DNA of 64,000 nucleotides from Vibrio penaeicida (lineage in GTDB: Bacteria > Pseudomonadota > Gammaproteobacteria > Enterobacterales > Vibrionaceae), in the NCBI RefSeq assembly GCF_002933855.1, contig NZ_BFAQ01000031.1:98494-162493 (forward strand), in the 5' to 3' direction. A program made the translations under genes and the position numbers. Shown in pieces: positions 1-7,637 of this stretch (its first letter is position 1; each line of letters begins with the position of its first letter). The notes under the pieces were generated by a model, which saw nothing but the letters and a program-made list of their open reading frames with translations, searched no databases and had not been told where the DNA came from.

Positions 1-1
1 C

Positions 2-451
2 TTTTTTACCGGTGGCGGTATCGATATCACTTTTCTTGGTATGGGTGAAGTAGACCGAGAAGGGAATGTGAATGTGTCCAAAATTGGCGACAATCTCGTT
101 GGTCCCGGTGGTTTTATCGACATCACATCTGGCGCTCAAAAAGTGGTGTTTTGTGGCACTTTCGAAGCCAAAGGGCTGAAAGTCCGCAAAGACGCCGAAG
201 ACAAATTGAGCATCGACCAATATGGCAGTGTGCCTAAAGTGGTAGAGGAAGTGAGCCACATAACGTTCAGCGGAAAGCAGGCTTTTAAAAATGGGCAAGA
301 GGTCGTCTATGTTACCGAACGTGCGGTATTTAAACTCACGGAACAAGGGCTGACGTTGATTGAATTAGCCAAAGGCACCGACTTAAAGAAAGACGTTCTC
401 GACCGGTTGCCTTTCAAACCAACCATTGCATTGGAGAGCGAAAATGCGTGA
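2..451 (+). CDS. Acyl-CoA:acetate/3-ketoacid CoA-transferase, C-terminal part (partial)
   Basis: The 5' end lies outside the window; the frame is open from base 2 and about 149 residues of the C-terminus are visible. The segment has the glycine-rich pattern TGGGIDITFLGMGEVDREGN followed by SKIGD and GPGGFIDI, which is typical of the second half of fused family I CoA-transferases (propionate CoA-transferase / YdiF type). Such enzymes move CoA between acyl-CoA and a free carboxylate through an enzyme-glutamyl-CoA intermediate. The catalytic Glu is probably upstream of the window. The stop codon overlaps the start of the next gene (ATGCGTGA), so the two are translationally coupled. A CoA-transferase fits the acyl-CoA dehydrogenase and ETF genes further on. 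Exact substrate is unknown. Confidence 0.85.
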   Translation, partial: FFTGGGIDITFLGMGEVDREGNVNVSKIGDNLVGPGGFIDITSGAQKVVFCGTFEAKGLKVRKDAEDKLSIDQYGSVPKVVEEVSHITFSGKQAFKNGQEVVYVTERAVFKLTEQGLTLIELAKGTDLKKDVLDRLPFKPTIALESENA

Positions 452-1298
452 TTTTACGTCCAGTAAGAAAGCGTTAGCACTCAATACCGCAACGCTTGGA
501 CATAATGTGCCAGGCAAAGGTTTTGGTTGGAATACCGAGGAGCTTATCGACAACTGTGCAGAACTGGGCTTTTCAGGTATTACCTTTTGGCGTCAGGAAT
601 TCAATCAAAAACAAAGTTTAGACTCAGTAGGTAGAGCCGTTAGGGGAGCTGGCATGTCTGTGTCGGGATTATGCCGCTCCCCATTTTTTTGCGGCCCCTT
701 TGCCCCAAATGAGCAACGAGTTAAGGATGACGTCAAACTCGCTATCGAGCAGACTGCGCAGCTTCAAGCTGAATGTTTGGTGATTCTTACCGGAGGCGTT
801 CCTATCGGGTTGAAAGGCATCACCGCAGGATGGGGGCAGGTCGAATCCATTCTTGCACAGGCAGCGGAGTACGCCGCCCAGTGCGGAGTCAAACTGGCGT
901 TAGAACCTTTACACCCAATGTACGGCGGCGATCGTTCTTGTATTGTGACCGTAAAAGATGCACTGACTATCTGCGAAAACGTGGGTGTGCAAAACCTAGG
1001 GATTGCCGTTGATGTATACCACGTGTGGTGGGATTCCCAGTTAGAAGCTTCACTAAAAGGCACAGACAAAGTGTTCTCCTTCCATCTGTGTGACTGGCTG
1101 GCTGAAACTAAAGACCTGCTCCTGGACAGAGGCATGATGGGCGATGGCGTTGCAAACATCCAAGAGATCCGCCGAATCGTTGAAGATGTCGCTGGCTACC
1201 AAGGGTTATGTGAAATCGAAATTTTCTCAGAATATTGGTGGAGCCAACATCCTAGGAAGGTGCTTGAAACTTGTGTCGATAGGTTTCGGTGTTGCTGA
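444..1298 (+). CDS. Sugar phosphate isomerase/epimerase-like TIM barrel protein
   Basis: The protein has 284 residues and looks like the xylose-isomerase-like TIM barrel (AP endonuclease 2) superfamily: EELIDNCAELGFSGITFW near the N-terminus, LALEPLHPMYGGDRS in the middle with a metal-ligand-type Glu, AVDVYHVWWD, FHLCDW and a late CEIEIFS carrying another Glu. These acidic and His residues are where the family binds a divalent metal. Members isomerise or epimerise sugars, keto-sugars or inositol derivatives. I start at ATG 444 rather than an upstream TTG (426) because ATG 444 overlaps the CoA-transferase stop and has GGAG 9 bases before it. It is probably co-transcribed with the CoA-transferase. 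The substrate cannot be told from sequence. Confidence 0.82.
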   Translation: MRDFTSSKKALALNTATLGHNVPGKGFGWNTEELIDNCAELGFSGITFWRQEFNQKQSLDSVGRAVRGAGMSVSGLCRSPFFCGPFAPNEQRVKDDVKLAIEQTAQLQAECLVILTGGVPIGLKGITAGWGQVESILAQAAEYAAQCGVKLALEPLHPMYGGDRSCIVTVKDALTICENVGVQNLGIAVDVYHVWWDSQLEASLKGTDKVFSFHLCDWLAETKDLLLDRGMMGDGVANIQEIRRIVEDVAGYQGLCEIEIFSEYWWSQHPRKVLETCVDRFRCC

Positions 1299-1523
1299 AC
1301 GCAGCGTTTACTCATTAATTAGGGAATAAAGTGAACCTATTAAACTTAGGTCAGTCATATAGAACTTCGATACAAAATAGCTCTATAATTCTGTTTTTAA
1401 TGGGAATATTTAAAGTGCTGGATGAATTAAATTTAGCTTCTCAGGATTTAAGTCCAAATAAAAAAGTTCAAGACTGGAGCCGTTGCTGAGTAATTCATAA
1501 TGCAGAGACTATAGTGTTAGCAC
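1299..1523. other. Intergenic stretch without a recognisable gene
   Basis: AT-rich sequence between the isomerase-like gene and the IS110 remnant. I see no convincing ORF, RNA or hairpin with a T-run here. It may contain the outer end of the decayed insertion sequence, but I could not identify terminal repeats. Confidence 0.5.
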
Positions 1524-1739
1524 TTAACTGTTGGCGCTATCTTTATCCAATATTACATCGTCTCTGAGCACTGAATCCTATATCACAACCATCTTTCTCA
1601 TACAGGCAATAATTGCGCTTTGTAGGTTTTTCTGACGCTAGTTATCGCTCATAAGTTGCCGTGAAAGCATGGGTTTACGTGGTATGGCTAACATATTCGC
1701 CATCTATAGAAGCGTTCCCACGTGAGCCCGACCACCTCC
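1524..1739 (-). pseudogene. IS110-family transposase, decayed C-terminal remnant
   Basis: Read on the minus strand from 1739, one frame of 72 codons gives GGGRAHVGTLL*MANMLAI, then LMSDN*RQKNLQSAIIACMRK, then MVVI*DSVLRDD, ending in a stop at 1524-1526. This matches the C-terminal Transposase_20 region of IS110 enzymes, where the pattern (G)RxxVRTxLYMAxLxA ... KxxKVAxxACMRKMLxILN is well conserved. Three in-frame stop codons sit where Tyr, a loop residue and Leu would normally be, and the N-terminal catalytic DEDD half is absent. The remnant abuts the Rrf2 gene stop at 1749. It is a dead scar of an insertion or recombination between the CoA-transferase/isomerase genes and the rest of the island. 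Confidence 0.75.
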
Positions 1740-1748
1740 CACAGAGAT

Positions 1749-2186
1749 TTAATTGGGATGGCAATTTAGCGCTTTCATAATTTTGGGTCTTACAACAGTA
1801 TCCATATCAGCAACACTGATCGATTCTAAATGCGCTAGCAGTGAGCTTTCGGCTTCCAAATAGAATTCATTGATATAGTTTCCTAGTATGTTCGATACTG
1901 GCTCTGCACCAGCAGGGTGCCGCGCGAACAGTTCAATGTTTTGAGATGCCGCTTCATAGACTTCTCTCAAATTAATGCTTGAAGCAGGGCGTGCAAGGCG
2001 GCTACCACCATTCGCTCCTCTCTTCGTATCGACTAACCCGGATTGGTTTAATCGGACCAATACTCTTCTAAGGACGACAGGACTAGTTCCGAAACTCGCG
2101 GCTAACACGTTGGATGAAACTAGCTCGCCGTCATTAGAGGTAAGAAAGCCAACAATGTGAAGCCCTATAGCAAAATCAATATTCAT
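1749..2186 (-). CDS. Rrf2-family transcriptional regulator
   Basis: The protein has 145 residues with an N-terminal winged helix (VSSNVLAASFGTSPVVLRRVL, then KRGANGGSRLARP as the wing) typical of the Rrf2 superfamily. The cluster of three cysteines that binds Fe-S in IscR/NsrR/RsrR is missing: the only cysteine is near the C-terminus (ALNCHPN), so this is a YwnA/CymR-like member without an iron-sulphur cluster. The gene is divergent from a small membrane protein (2268). The gap contains GTAACCATATAGG, whose 12-base core also occurs at the acyl-CoA dehydrogenase promoter, so it is the best local candidate for the regulator of the catabolic island. That link is inference. Confidence 0.85.
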   Translation of the reverse strand: MNIDFAIGLHIVGFLTSNDGELVSSNVLAASFGTSPVVLRRVLVRLNQSGLVDTKRGANGGSRLARPASSINLREVYEAASQNIELFARHPAGAEPVSNILGNYINEFYLEAESSLLAHLESISVADMDTVVRPKIMKALNCHPN

Positions 2187-2190
2187 ATTT

Positions 2191-2246
2191 TAATTGTAAC
2201 CATATAGGTTGCATTATCGATATCTTAATTGTAACCTTTTTAGTAT
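2191..2246. promoter_or_regulatory. Divergent operator region with GTAACC repeats
   Basis: AATTGTAACC occurs twice, at 2192-2201 and 2227-2236, 35 bases apart. The first copy is part of an imperfect palindrome (GTAACC-ATATA-GGTTG, 2196-2211). It lies between the Rrf2 gene and the membrane protein gene, the usual position for an autoregulated operator. The 2196-2207 core is identical to the minus strand of the site at 8809-8824. Confidence 0.6.
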
Positions 2247-2267
2247 CTTTTAAGGAAGGAACAAGTT

Positions 2268-2699
2268 ATGAAAACATCGATGTTGTTAAAAATATCCGCC
2301 GTTCTGTGGGTGGTTTGGGGGCTAGTTCATATATTCGCTGGCGTTGTAGTCATGAGTAACGAGACCCCTGCCGCCGTTCAGGCTGTTGCGGACGGTGTCA
2401 GCACAGGCTTGCTTGATGCGACATACCCTGATGCGGCTGGTGCAATTATCAACCAGCACGGTTGGAATTTGGCTTGGTTTGGCATAGTAACCGTTGTCGG
2501 TGCTGTGTTTATTTGGCGCAACAATGCCACCGCTATTTTTGTTTCAGCACTTGTAGGTGGCATGGCTGATCTGGGGTATTTCATCTTCTTGGATTTAGGT
2601 GGTTACGTAAATTTTGTTCCAGGAACAATTATGACCGTGGTTTCTGCATTAGCGATAGTTTTAAGCATTACTGCTTACTTCAAAAAAGAGAGCGAGTAA
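2268..2699 (+). CDS. Small four-helix integral membrane protein, unknown function
   Basis: The product is 143 residues with about four hydrophobic segments: LKISAVLWVVWGLVHIFAGV (roughly 7-27), WNLAWFGIVTVVGAVFIW (66-83), ATAIFVSALVGGMADLGYFIF (88-108) and IMTVVSALAIVLSITAYF (121-138). It probably sits in the inner membrane. I do not recognise the family. AGGAAGGA lies just before the ATG at 2268. It is divergent from the Rrf2 regulator and shares its operator region, so it is likely the direct target of that regulator. Confidence 0.75.
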   Translation: MKTSMLLKISAVLWVVWGLVHIFAGVVVMSNETPAAVQAVADGVSTGLLDATYPDAAGAIINQHGWNLAWFGIVTVVGAVFIWRNNATAIFVSALVGGMADLGYFIFLDLGGYVNFVPGTIMTVVSALAIVLSITAYFKKESE

Positions 2700-2791
2700 C
2701 TCTACTTTACTCTCCCCCGTTTTTGATAGGTAGCATGATTATTGTGGTAGTCTGACAATAACTTAAGCTGGTTGTGTGGCTATTGAGAAAG

Positions 2792-3010
2792 ATGAAACAG
2801 TCCATTGTCGGTTACCATAAAGATGAATTTGATGACTGGGTGGCCAAATTGCAATGCGGTCATTTTCAACACGTCCGGAATAAACCTCCTTTTATAAACA
2901 GGCCCTGGGTTGAAACGGAGACTGGTCGAGATTCTATGTTGGGCTACAAACTGAATTGTAAAAAATGCGATTTAGGTGAACCTAAAGATCGACTTAAGCC
3001 AGCTTGGTAG
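2792..3010 (+). CDS. DUF3565 family small protein
   Basis: A 72-residue protein starting MKQSIVGYHKDEFDDWVAKL with a CGHFQHVRNKPP motif and a C-terminal CKKC. This is the DUF3565 pattern (CGHxQHVRHxPP, NRPW, CxxC); the Cys and His residues suggest zinc binding. No function is established that I know of. I prefer ATG 2792 over the GTG at 2774 because family members begin at this methionine and GAGAAAG precedes it. The next gene's frame overlaps its end only if that gene starts at TTG 3004. Confidence 0.75.
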   Translation: MKQSIVGYHKDEFDDWVAKLQCGHFQHVRNKPPFINRPWVETETGRDSMLGYKLNCKKCDLGEPKDRLKPAW

Positions 3011-3057
3011 AATGGAAATTCAATCTCTTCGTTAGAACTTTAAAAGGATGTTATGTA

Positions 3058-3450
3058 TTGAAAGCACATGAATGCGTTTCCTTTATTATGCTGAATGGCT
3101 CAGAAGTACTGTTAGAAAGGCGCAGTAAGCTGAAGGAAACTGACCCTAGTTTAATCGCGATACCTGGTGGTCATATAGAAGACGGTGAAACTCAAGTTCA
3201 GGCGTTATTTCGAGAGGTCGAAGAGGAATTGAATGTTATCCCAAGTGAATACAAATATTTGTGTTCACTTTATCACCCCACGCAAGAATTACAGCTAATT
3301 CATTACTTCATCATAAACAGTTGGAAAGGCGATATGGTGGCTAAAGAAGCCGATGAAATTAAGTGGCACTTATTAGAATCGGCTCAAATCGACATCGCTG
3401 CTGATAGTATTGCGTTGAATGAAGTGAGACGAGTTAGTCGATACCTCTGA
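3058..3450 (+). CDS. Nudix hydrolase
   Basis: The protein carries a complete Nudix box, GGHIEDGETQVQALFREVEEEL, with the REVEEE metal-binding core, so it should hydrolyse a nucleoside diphosphate linked to another moiety. I choose TTG 3058 as start (130 residues, beginning MKAHECVSFIML) because AGGA lies nine bases upstream and the product then begins with the usual first strand; an in-frame TTG at 3004 would add 18 residues with no ribosome-binding site. Substrate is unknown. It follows the DUF3565 gene in the same direction by 47 bases. Confidence 0.82.
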   Translation: MKAHECVSFIMLNGSEVLLERRSKLKETDPSLIAIPGGHIEDGETQVQALFREVEEELNVIPSEYKYLCSLYHPTQELQLIHYFIINSWKGDMVAKEADEIKWHLLESAQIDIAADSIALNEVRRVSRYL

Positions 3451-3593
3451 GTTCCGTTCTAACGCATCCTAGAACTTTAATTTTGTGTACCGACGACTGA
3501 TGCAAAGGCAGGTGCATGTATGTATATCCTGATGGGATTGTTACAGCGCTTGGAAAAAGACAATTCGAGATTGATAAAAAAGGAAAGTCAGAA

Positions 3594-3959
3594 ATGAAGA
3601 ATCCAGTTGGCTATTTTGAAATTCCTGTGCGAGACATTGATAGAGCCATAAAATTTTATGAGATCGTATTCGGTCATCAATTTGAACGAGCTGTAATTGA
3701 TGGTAATGAAATGGCAATTTTTTCATCCAACGATCAGTGGGAAGGAATCACCGGAGCCTTGGTTAAGGGAGAAAGCTATGTCCCTTCAAAAGACGGTTCA
3801 CGGCTCTATTTCAATGCAGAAAACATAGATGAAACGTTGAGTAAAGTGTTGTCTCATGGTGGCAAAGTTCTTTACCCAAAAACATCTATTGGAGAGTTAG
3901 GTTGGGTTGCCGAATTTGAGGACATAGAAGGTAACTGTATAGCACTTCACTCATCTTGA
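3594..3959 (+). CDS. VOC (glyoxalase/bleomycin resistance) family protein
   Basis: A 121-residue single-domain VOC protein: MKNPVGYFEIPVRDIDRAIKF at the start and GWVAEFEDIEGNCIALHS at the end are the two beta-alpha-beta-beta-beta halves of this fold. Members are metal-dependent lyases, isomerases, dioxygenases or binding proteins. The start ATG 3594 has AGGAAA 9 bases upstream; an in-frame upstream start at 3516 is less likely because it precedes the domain with an unrelated tail. No obvious link to the flanking metabolic genes. Confidence 0.8.
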   Translation: MKNPVGYFEIPVRDIDRAIKFYEIVFGHQFERAVIDGNEMAIFSSNDQWEGITGALVKGESYVPSKDGSRLYFNAENIDETLSKVLSHGGKVLYPKTSIGELGWVAEFEDIEGNCIALHSS

Positions 3960-4014
3960 ATTAGTGAGTAAAGGTTTAATCAGGCTTCGGCTCAGACAGC
4001 CGAAGCCTAGAGAG

Positions 4015-5655
4015 TCACATCCCAGAATAATTCGGACCGCTTCCTCCTTCTGGTGGTGTCCAAGTGATGTTCTCACTGGGATCTTTGATGTCACAGGTTT
4101 TGCAGTGAACGCAGTTCTGGCTGTTGATGCGAAAAGTGGGTTCGGCACTTTTTGAGTATTCAATTTCGTAGACCCCAGCAGGGCAGTAGAACTGGGCTGG
4201 TTCGCCAAATAGCCGTAAGTTGGTACTGATAGGTATGGTCGTATCTTCAAGCTTTAAGTGATTGGGTTGATCATCCCTATGAGATAGGTTTGCTAAATAA
4301 ACAGAAGACAATCGGTCGAAGCTGAGTTTACCATCCGGCTTTGCATAGGAACAAAGCTCAACCGTCGAGAGAGATTGCATCGATTTGGCGTCCTCATCTT
4401 GATGATGTAAATGCCATGGTGCATTGCCATCGAATATTCTGCTTTCTAGAGTCTGCATAGCACCTCCAGCCCAATTCCCCCATTTCTTGATTGAAGGTAT
4501 AAGGTTACGTGACGCGTAAAGCTCTTGGTGTAACCACGAGTTTTCGAATAACCGGTTAAAACACTGCGATTTGTCCTGCTCCGTTTTCTCCCAGCTTTCA
4601 ATGATGGACTGCGCGGCAAGCATGCCGGATTTCATCGCGGTGTGCGTGCCCTTTATTTTAGCGACATTCAGAGTCCCTGCATCGCAGCCTAGCAAAAATC
4701 CACCTGCAAAACTCATTGCGGGTAGGGAATGAAATCCGCTTTTATTAATGGCTCTCGCACCGTAGCTGATGCGTTCGGCTCCTTCGAGTAAGTCGGCTAG
4801 CCACGGGTGATGCTTCAAAGACTGAAACTCCATAAAAGGCTGCAGTGAAGGGTTGCCGTAATCAAGGTCGATAACCAAACCAAGAGATACGAGGTTATCC
4901 CCATAGTGATAACAAAAAGCGCCGCCATGGGCACGTTGGCTCAATGGCCAGCCAATGGCATGCTCCGTTTTTCCTGGTATGTGTTTGTGGTTAGGAATTT
5001 TCCAGATTTCTTTAAACCCTAAGGCAAAATGGTTTGGATCTTTACCCTCGTCCAAATTGAATCGGCGGATCAACTGTTTACCTAGATGACCTCTCGCCCC
5101 TTCACAAAATAAGGTTTGTTTGGCTTTAATGTGAATAGCAGGCACGTGGTTAGGGCTTTCAGAACCATCTTGGTTAAGACCCATTTCCCCCGTAATGATA
5201 CCGTTAACTGAACCGTCATCATCAAAAGCAATGGTGTTTGCGGTAAAACCAGTAAAGATCTCAATGCCTAAACTTTCTGCGTGTGAGCCCAACATTTGGC
5301 ATAACGATCCAAGGCTGATTACCCAATTTCCAGCGTTATCCAGATCTTTAGGAAGCAACATGTGGGGGATACGGAATTTTTCTGTACCACTTTTAAGCCA
5401 ATAAAAATCATCTTGCGTGACAGGGTTACCAAATTCTGGCGATAGATCGCGCCAATTAGGTATTAGTTCATCCAAAGCGCGTGGTTCGAGAACCGCACCT
5501 GAGACGATATGCGACCCGATTTCTGCTCCTTTTTCTAACACACAAATCGAGTGTGCTTTTCCTTGAGCTTCGCTGAGTGTTTTTAAATGAATGGCGCTGG
5601 CGAGACCACTTGGGCCAGCACCAATCACCAAAACATCGTATTCCATTACGTCCAT
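4015..5655 (-). CDS. Electron transfer flavoprotein-ubiquinone oxidoreductase
   Basis: The 546-residue length matches ETF-QO. The N-terminus has the FAD-binding motif VIGAGPSGLASAIHL (residues 9-23). The C-terminus has one Cys at about 491 (CPAGVYEI) and a NCVHCKTCDIKDP cluster (Cys 515, 518, 521), the four ligands of the [4Fe-4S] centre. The enzyme is a peripheral inner-membrane protein that passes electrons from reduced ETF to ubiquinone. Together with etfA/etfB and the acyl-CoA dehydrogenase it completes an electron route inside the same island. It is the last gene of the minus-strand series 8794-4015. A GTAAC half-operator (5661-5676) sits immediately before its start. Confidence 0.95.
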   Translation of the reverse strand: MDVMEYDVLVIGAGPSGLASAIHLKTLSEAQGKAHSICVLEKGAEIGSHIVSGAVLEPRALDELIPNWRDLSPEFGNPVTQDDFYWLKSGTEKFRIPHMLLPKDLDNAGNWVISLGSLCQMLGSHAESLGIEIFTGFTANTIAFDDDGSVNGIITGEMGLNQDGSESPNHVPAIHIKAKQTLFCEGARGHLGKQLIRRFNLDEGKDPNHFALGFKEIWKIPNHKHIPGKTEHAIGWPLSQRAHGGAFCYHYGDNLVSLGLVIDLDYGNPSLQPFMEFQSLKHHPWLADLLEGAERISYGARAINKSGFHSLPAMSFAGGFLLGCDAGTLNVAKIKGTHTAMKSGMLAAQSIIESWEKTEQDKSQCFNRLFENSWLHQELYASRNLIPSIKKWGNWAGGAMQTLESRIFDGNAPWHLHHQDEDAKSMQSLSTVELCSYAKPDGKLSFDRLSSVYLANLSHRDDQPNHLKLEDTTIPISTNLRLFGEPAQFYCPAGVYEIEYSKSAEPTFRINSQNCVHCKTCDIKDPSENITWTPPEGGSGPNYSGM

Positions 5656-5660
5656 AATAA

Positions 5661-5676
5661 ATATCTAGTTAGTTAC
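5661..5676 (-). promoter_or_regulatory. Operator-like site upstream of ETF-QO
   Basis: The minus strand reads GTAACTAACTAGATAT, sharing GTAACTAA.TAG with the site before etfB and GTAAC..A..TAG with those at 8809 and 12314. Only one half is well conserved. Confidence 0.4.
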
Positions 5677-5688
5677 AATTTAAGAATT

Positions 5689-6858
5689 TTAATTCGCTAC
5701 GCCATACATAGTCAGAAAACGTTTCATTCTGTCAGCTGCGAAATCTGGATCTCGTAGCAACCCAGCTTGATCAGCAAGTTTGAATAGTTCCGCGAAATAG
5801 GTGATGGGGCGCATAGACTGAGCACCACCGACCATAACAAAGTGATCTTGAAACCCATTGAGGTAGGCTAAAAACACTACTCCCGTTTTGTAGAAACGCG
5901 TGGGTGCACTGAATATCAATCGAGATAGCGGTACGGTTGGTTCAAGGATATTTAAAAACGCTGCTTTGTTACCTTTGCCCAACTCCGTCAATGCAAGTGC
6001 AGCGGCTGGTGCGATGGCATCAAATATTCCAAGCAGAGCGTGAGAATAGTGGGTGCTATCACCGGCAATCAGTTCTGGGTAATTGAAATCGTCACCCGTG
6101 TACATTTTCACATCAGCAGGGAGTCGTTTACGCAATTGAATCTCTTTATCTGCATCCAAGAGCGAAATCTTGATGCCATCGATTTTGCTCTGATTTTCGT
6201 GAATCAAGGTAACGACAGTGTCCATCGCAGTATCGATATTCTTGGTTCCCCAATACCCAGAAAGCAGCGGATCAAACATATCGCCGAGCCAATGGAGAAT
6301 CACGGGGTGTTCTACATCTTGAAGTACGCTTTGATAGACATTGAGGTAGTCTTGCTCATTATTGGCAGCTTTCGCTAGAGCGCGGCTTGCCATTAAAATG
6401 AGCTTACCGCCAGCCGATTGAATGGCGTCGATTTGGACTCGATATGCTGCGATCACGTCATCCAAAGAATAGTGTTGATTGTCATTAAGCTGGTCGGTAC
6501 CACTGCCATGATAAATCAGAGCGTTTGGTAGATCAGATGCCGCCGCTTGAGTGTGACGAATCAGCGCTAACGCATCATCCCAAGTGAGCCCCATTCCGCG
6601 TTGTGCCGTATCCATTGCTTCTGCGATGCCAAACCCCATCGACATGAGATAATGGCGATACGCGAGTGTTTTATCCCAATCTAACGAAGCGCGTCCCGAA
6701 GGGTCGGACGTGGTGAGTGGGTTAGCTACAACATGCGCAGCCGAAAAGGCGATGCGATTAAAAATGGTGGCATTAATGGCGCTTTCATCCAGAGTTTTTC
6801 CAACCACCTGATACTTACTTAGCTTCTGCCGCGCATCAGGTAAAATTACATGTGTCAT
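5689..6858 (-). CDS. DUF993 family protein, dihydrodipicolinate-synthase-like
   Basis: A 389-residue protein of the DUF993 family, distantly related to the dihydrodipicolinate synthase/N-acetylneuraminate lyase TIM barrels. DGIKISLLD (Lys at about 230) sits where these class I aldolases have their Schiff-base lysine; QRGMGLTWDDALALI is another conserved stretch. A retro-aldol or dehydratase role on a keto-acid or sugar-derived intermediate is plausible but not proven. It lies 11 bases downstream of the SDR gene and 33 bases upstream of ETF-QO, so it is part of the catabolic operon. Confidence 0.8.
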   Translation of the reverse strand: MTHVILPDARQKLSKYQVVGKTLDESAINATIFNRIAFSAAHVVANPLTTSDPSGRASLDWDKTLAYRHYLMSMGFGIAEAMDTAQRGMGLTWDDALALIRHTQAAASDLPNALIYHGSGTDQLNDNQHYSLDDVIAAYRVQIDAIQSAGGKLILMASRALAKAANNEQDYLNVYQSVLQDVEHPVILHWLGDMFDPLLSGYWGTKNIDTAMDTVVTLIHENQSKIDGIKISLLDADKEIQLRKRLPADVKMYTGDDFNYPELIAGDSTHYSHALLGIFDAIAPAAALALTELGKGNKAAFLNILEPTVPLSRLIFSAPTRFYKTGVVFLAYLNGFQDHFVMVGGAQSMRPITYFAELFKLADQAGLLRDPDFAADRMKRFLTMYGVAN

Positions 6859-6869
6859 AAAAATTCCCT

Positions 6870-7637
6870 TTAAAATCGGCTGATCAGCATGCCTGCGTCA
6901 ACCGAAATAGATTGTCCTGTCGTGTAGGGTAATTGCCCTGTTGCCAATGAAGTAACGACTTGTCCTACCTCTTCAGGCAACCCGATTCGAGGCAGAAGGG
7001 TAAACCCATTTTCGACTCGTTCTCGATACAGGTGCATGGAGGGCGCGGTCATTTCGGTTTCAATTAGCCCTGGCTGAACGTCGTACACAGCAATGTTTTC
7101 TCGCCCCAGCCGAACCGCAAATAGATTTGAAACCATTGAAGCAGCGGCTTTGGATACGCAATACTCGGACCGATTTTCGCTCGCCGCTTTGGCGTTGGAA
7201 GAGGTGATATTGATGATCGAAACTGGAAGATCATTGATGGGATTAGCAAGACGTCGTTTGGCGAACGCTTGAGACAGAAAAAACATCGCCTTGGTGTTGA
7301 TGTTTTGACATCGGTCGTAGCTGTTTGGAGTCACGTCCAATATGTCACCGCGGCTTTGTACCGAAACGCCGGCATTGTTGACCAAGGTGGAAATACTGCC
7401 TAGATTGGCTTCAATATCCCTAATCCAACCAGTATGAGAGGCGATATCCGCCACATCTCCACAAAGAATCTGGTGTGGCTGGCTAATCTGCTCTAATTCA
7501 GCCAATGTTTCTCGCAGGGCAGGACTGTCTTCTTTATCGTTAATTGCAACGCGATACTCTGATTTTGCTAAAGACAGGGCAATGGCTTTACCTATGCCCC
7601 GAGCACTGCCCGTGACAAAAGCGACAGGAGCACTCAT
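6870..7637 (-). CDS. Short-chain dehydrogenase/reductase (SDR), FabG-like
   Basis: A classical SDR of 255 residues: the NAD(P)-binding TGSARGIG motif at 9-16, NNAG at about 87-90, catalytic Ser146 and YCVSK with Tyr159 and Lys163. An acidic residue after the second strand (NDKED) hints at NAD(H), a cofactor guess only. The product would oxidise a secondary alcohol, either on a sugar-like acid or on a 3-hydroxyacyl-CoA. Its start overlaps the stop of the acyl-CoA dehydrogenase gene by 4 bases, so the two are translationally coupled. Confidence 0.88.
   Translation of the reverse strand: MSAPVAFVTGSARGIGKAIALSLAKSEYRVAINDKEDSPALRETLAELEQISQPHQILCGDVADIASHTGWIRDIEANLGSISTLVNNAGVSVQSRGDILDVTPNSYDRCQNINTKAMFFLSQAFAKRRLANPINDLPVSIINITSSNAKAASENRSEYCVSKAAASMVSNLFAVRLGRENIAVYDVQPGLIETEMTAPSMHLYRERVENGFTLLPRIGLPEEVGQVVTSLATGQLPYTTGQSISVDAGMLISRF

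Noticed and set aside
2231..2246. GTAACCTTTTTAGTAT as a full second operator at the Rrf2 promoter
   Set aside because: Good half-site, but the spacing to TAG is one base longer than in the other sites; kept only as a half-site.
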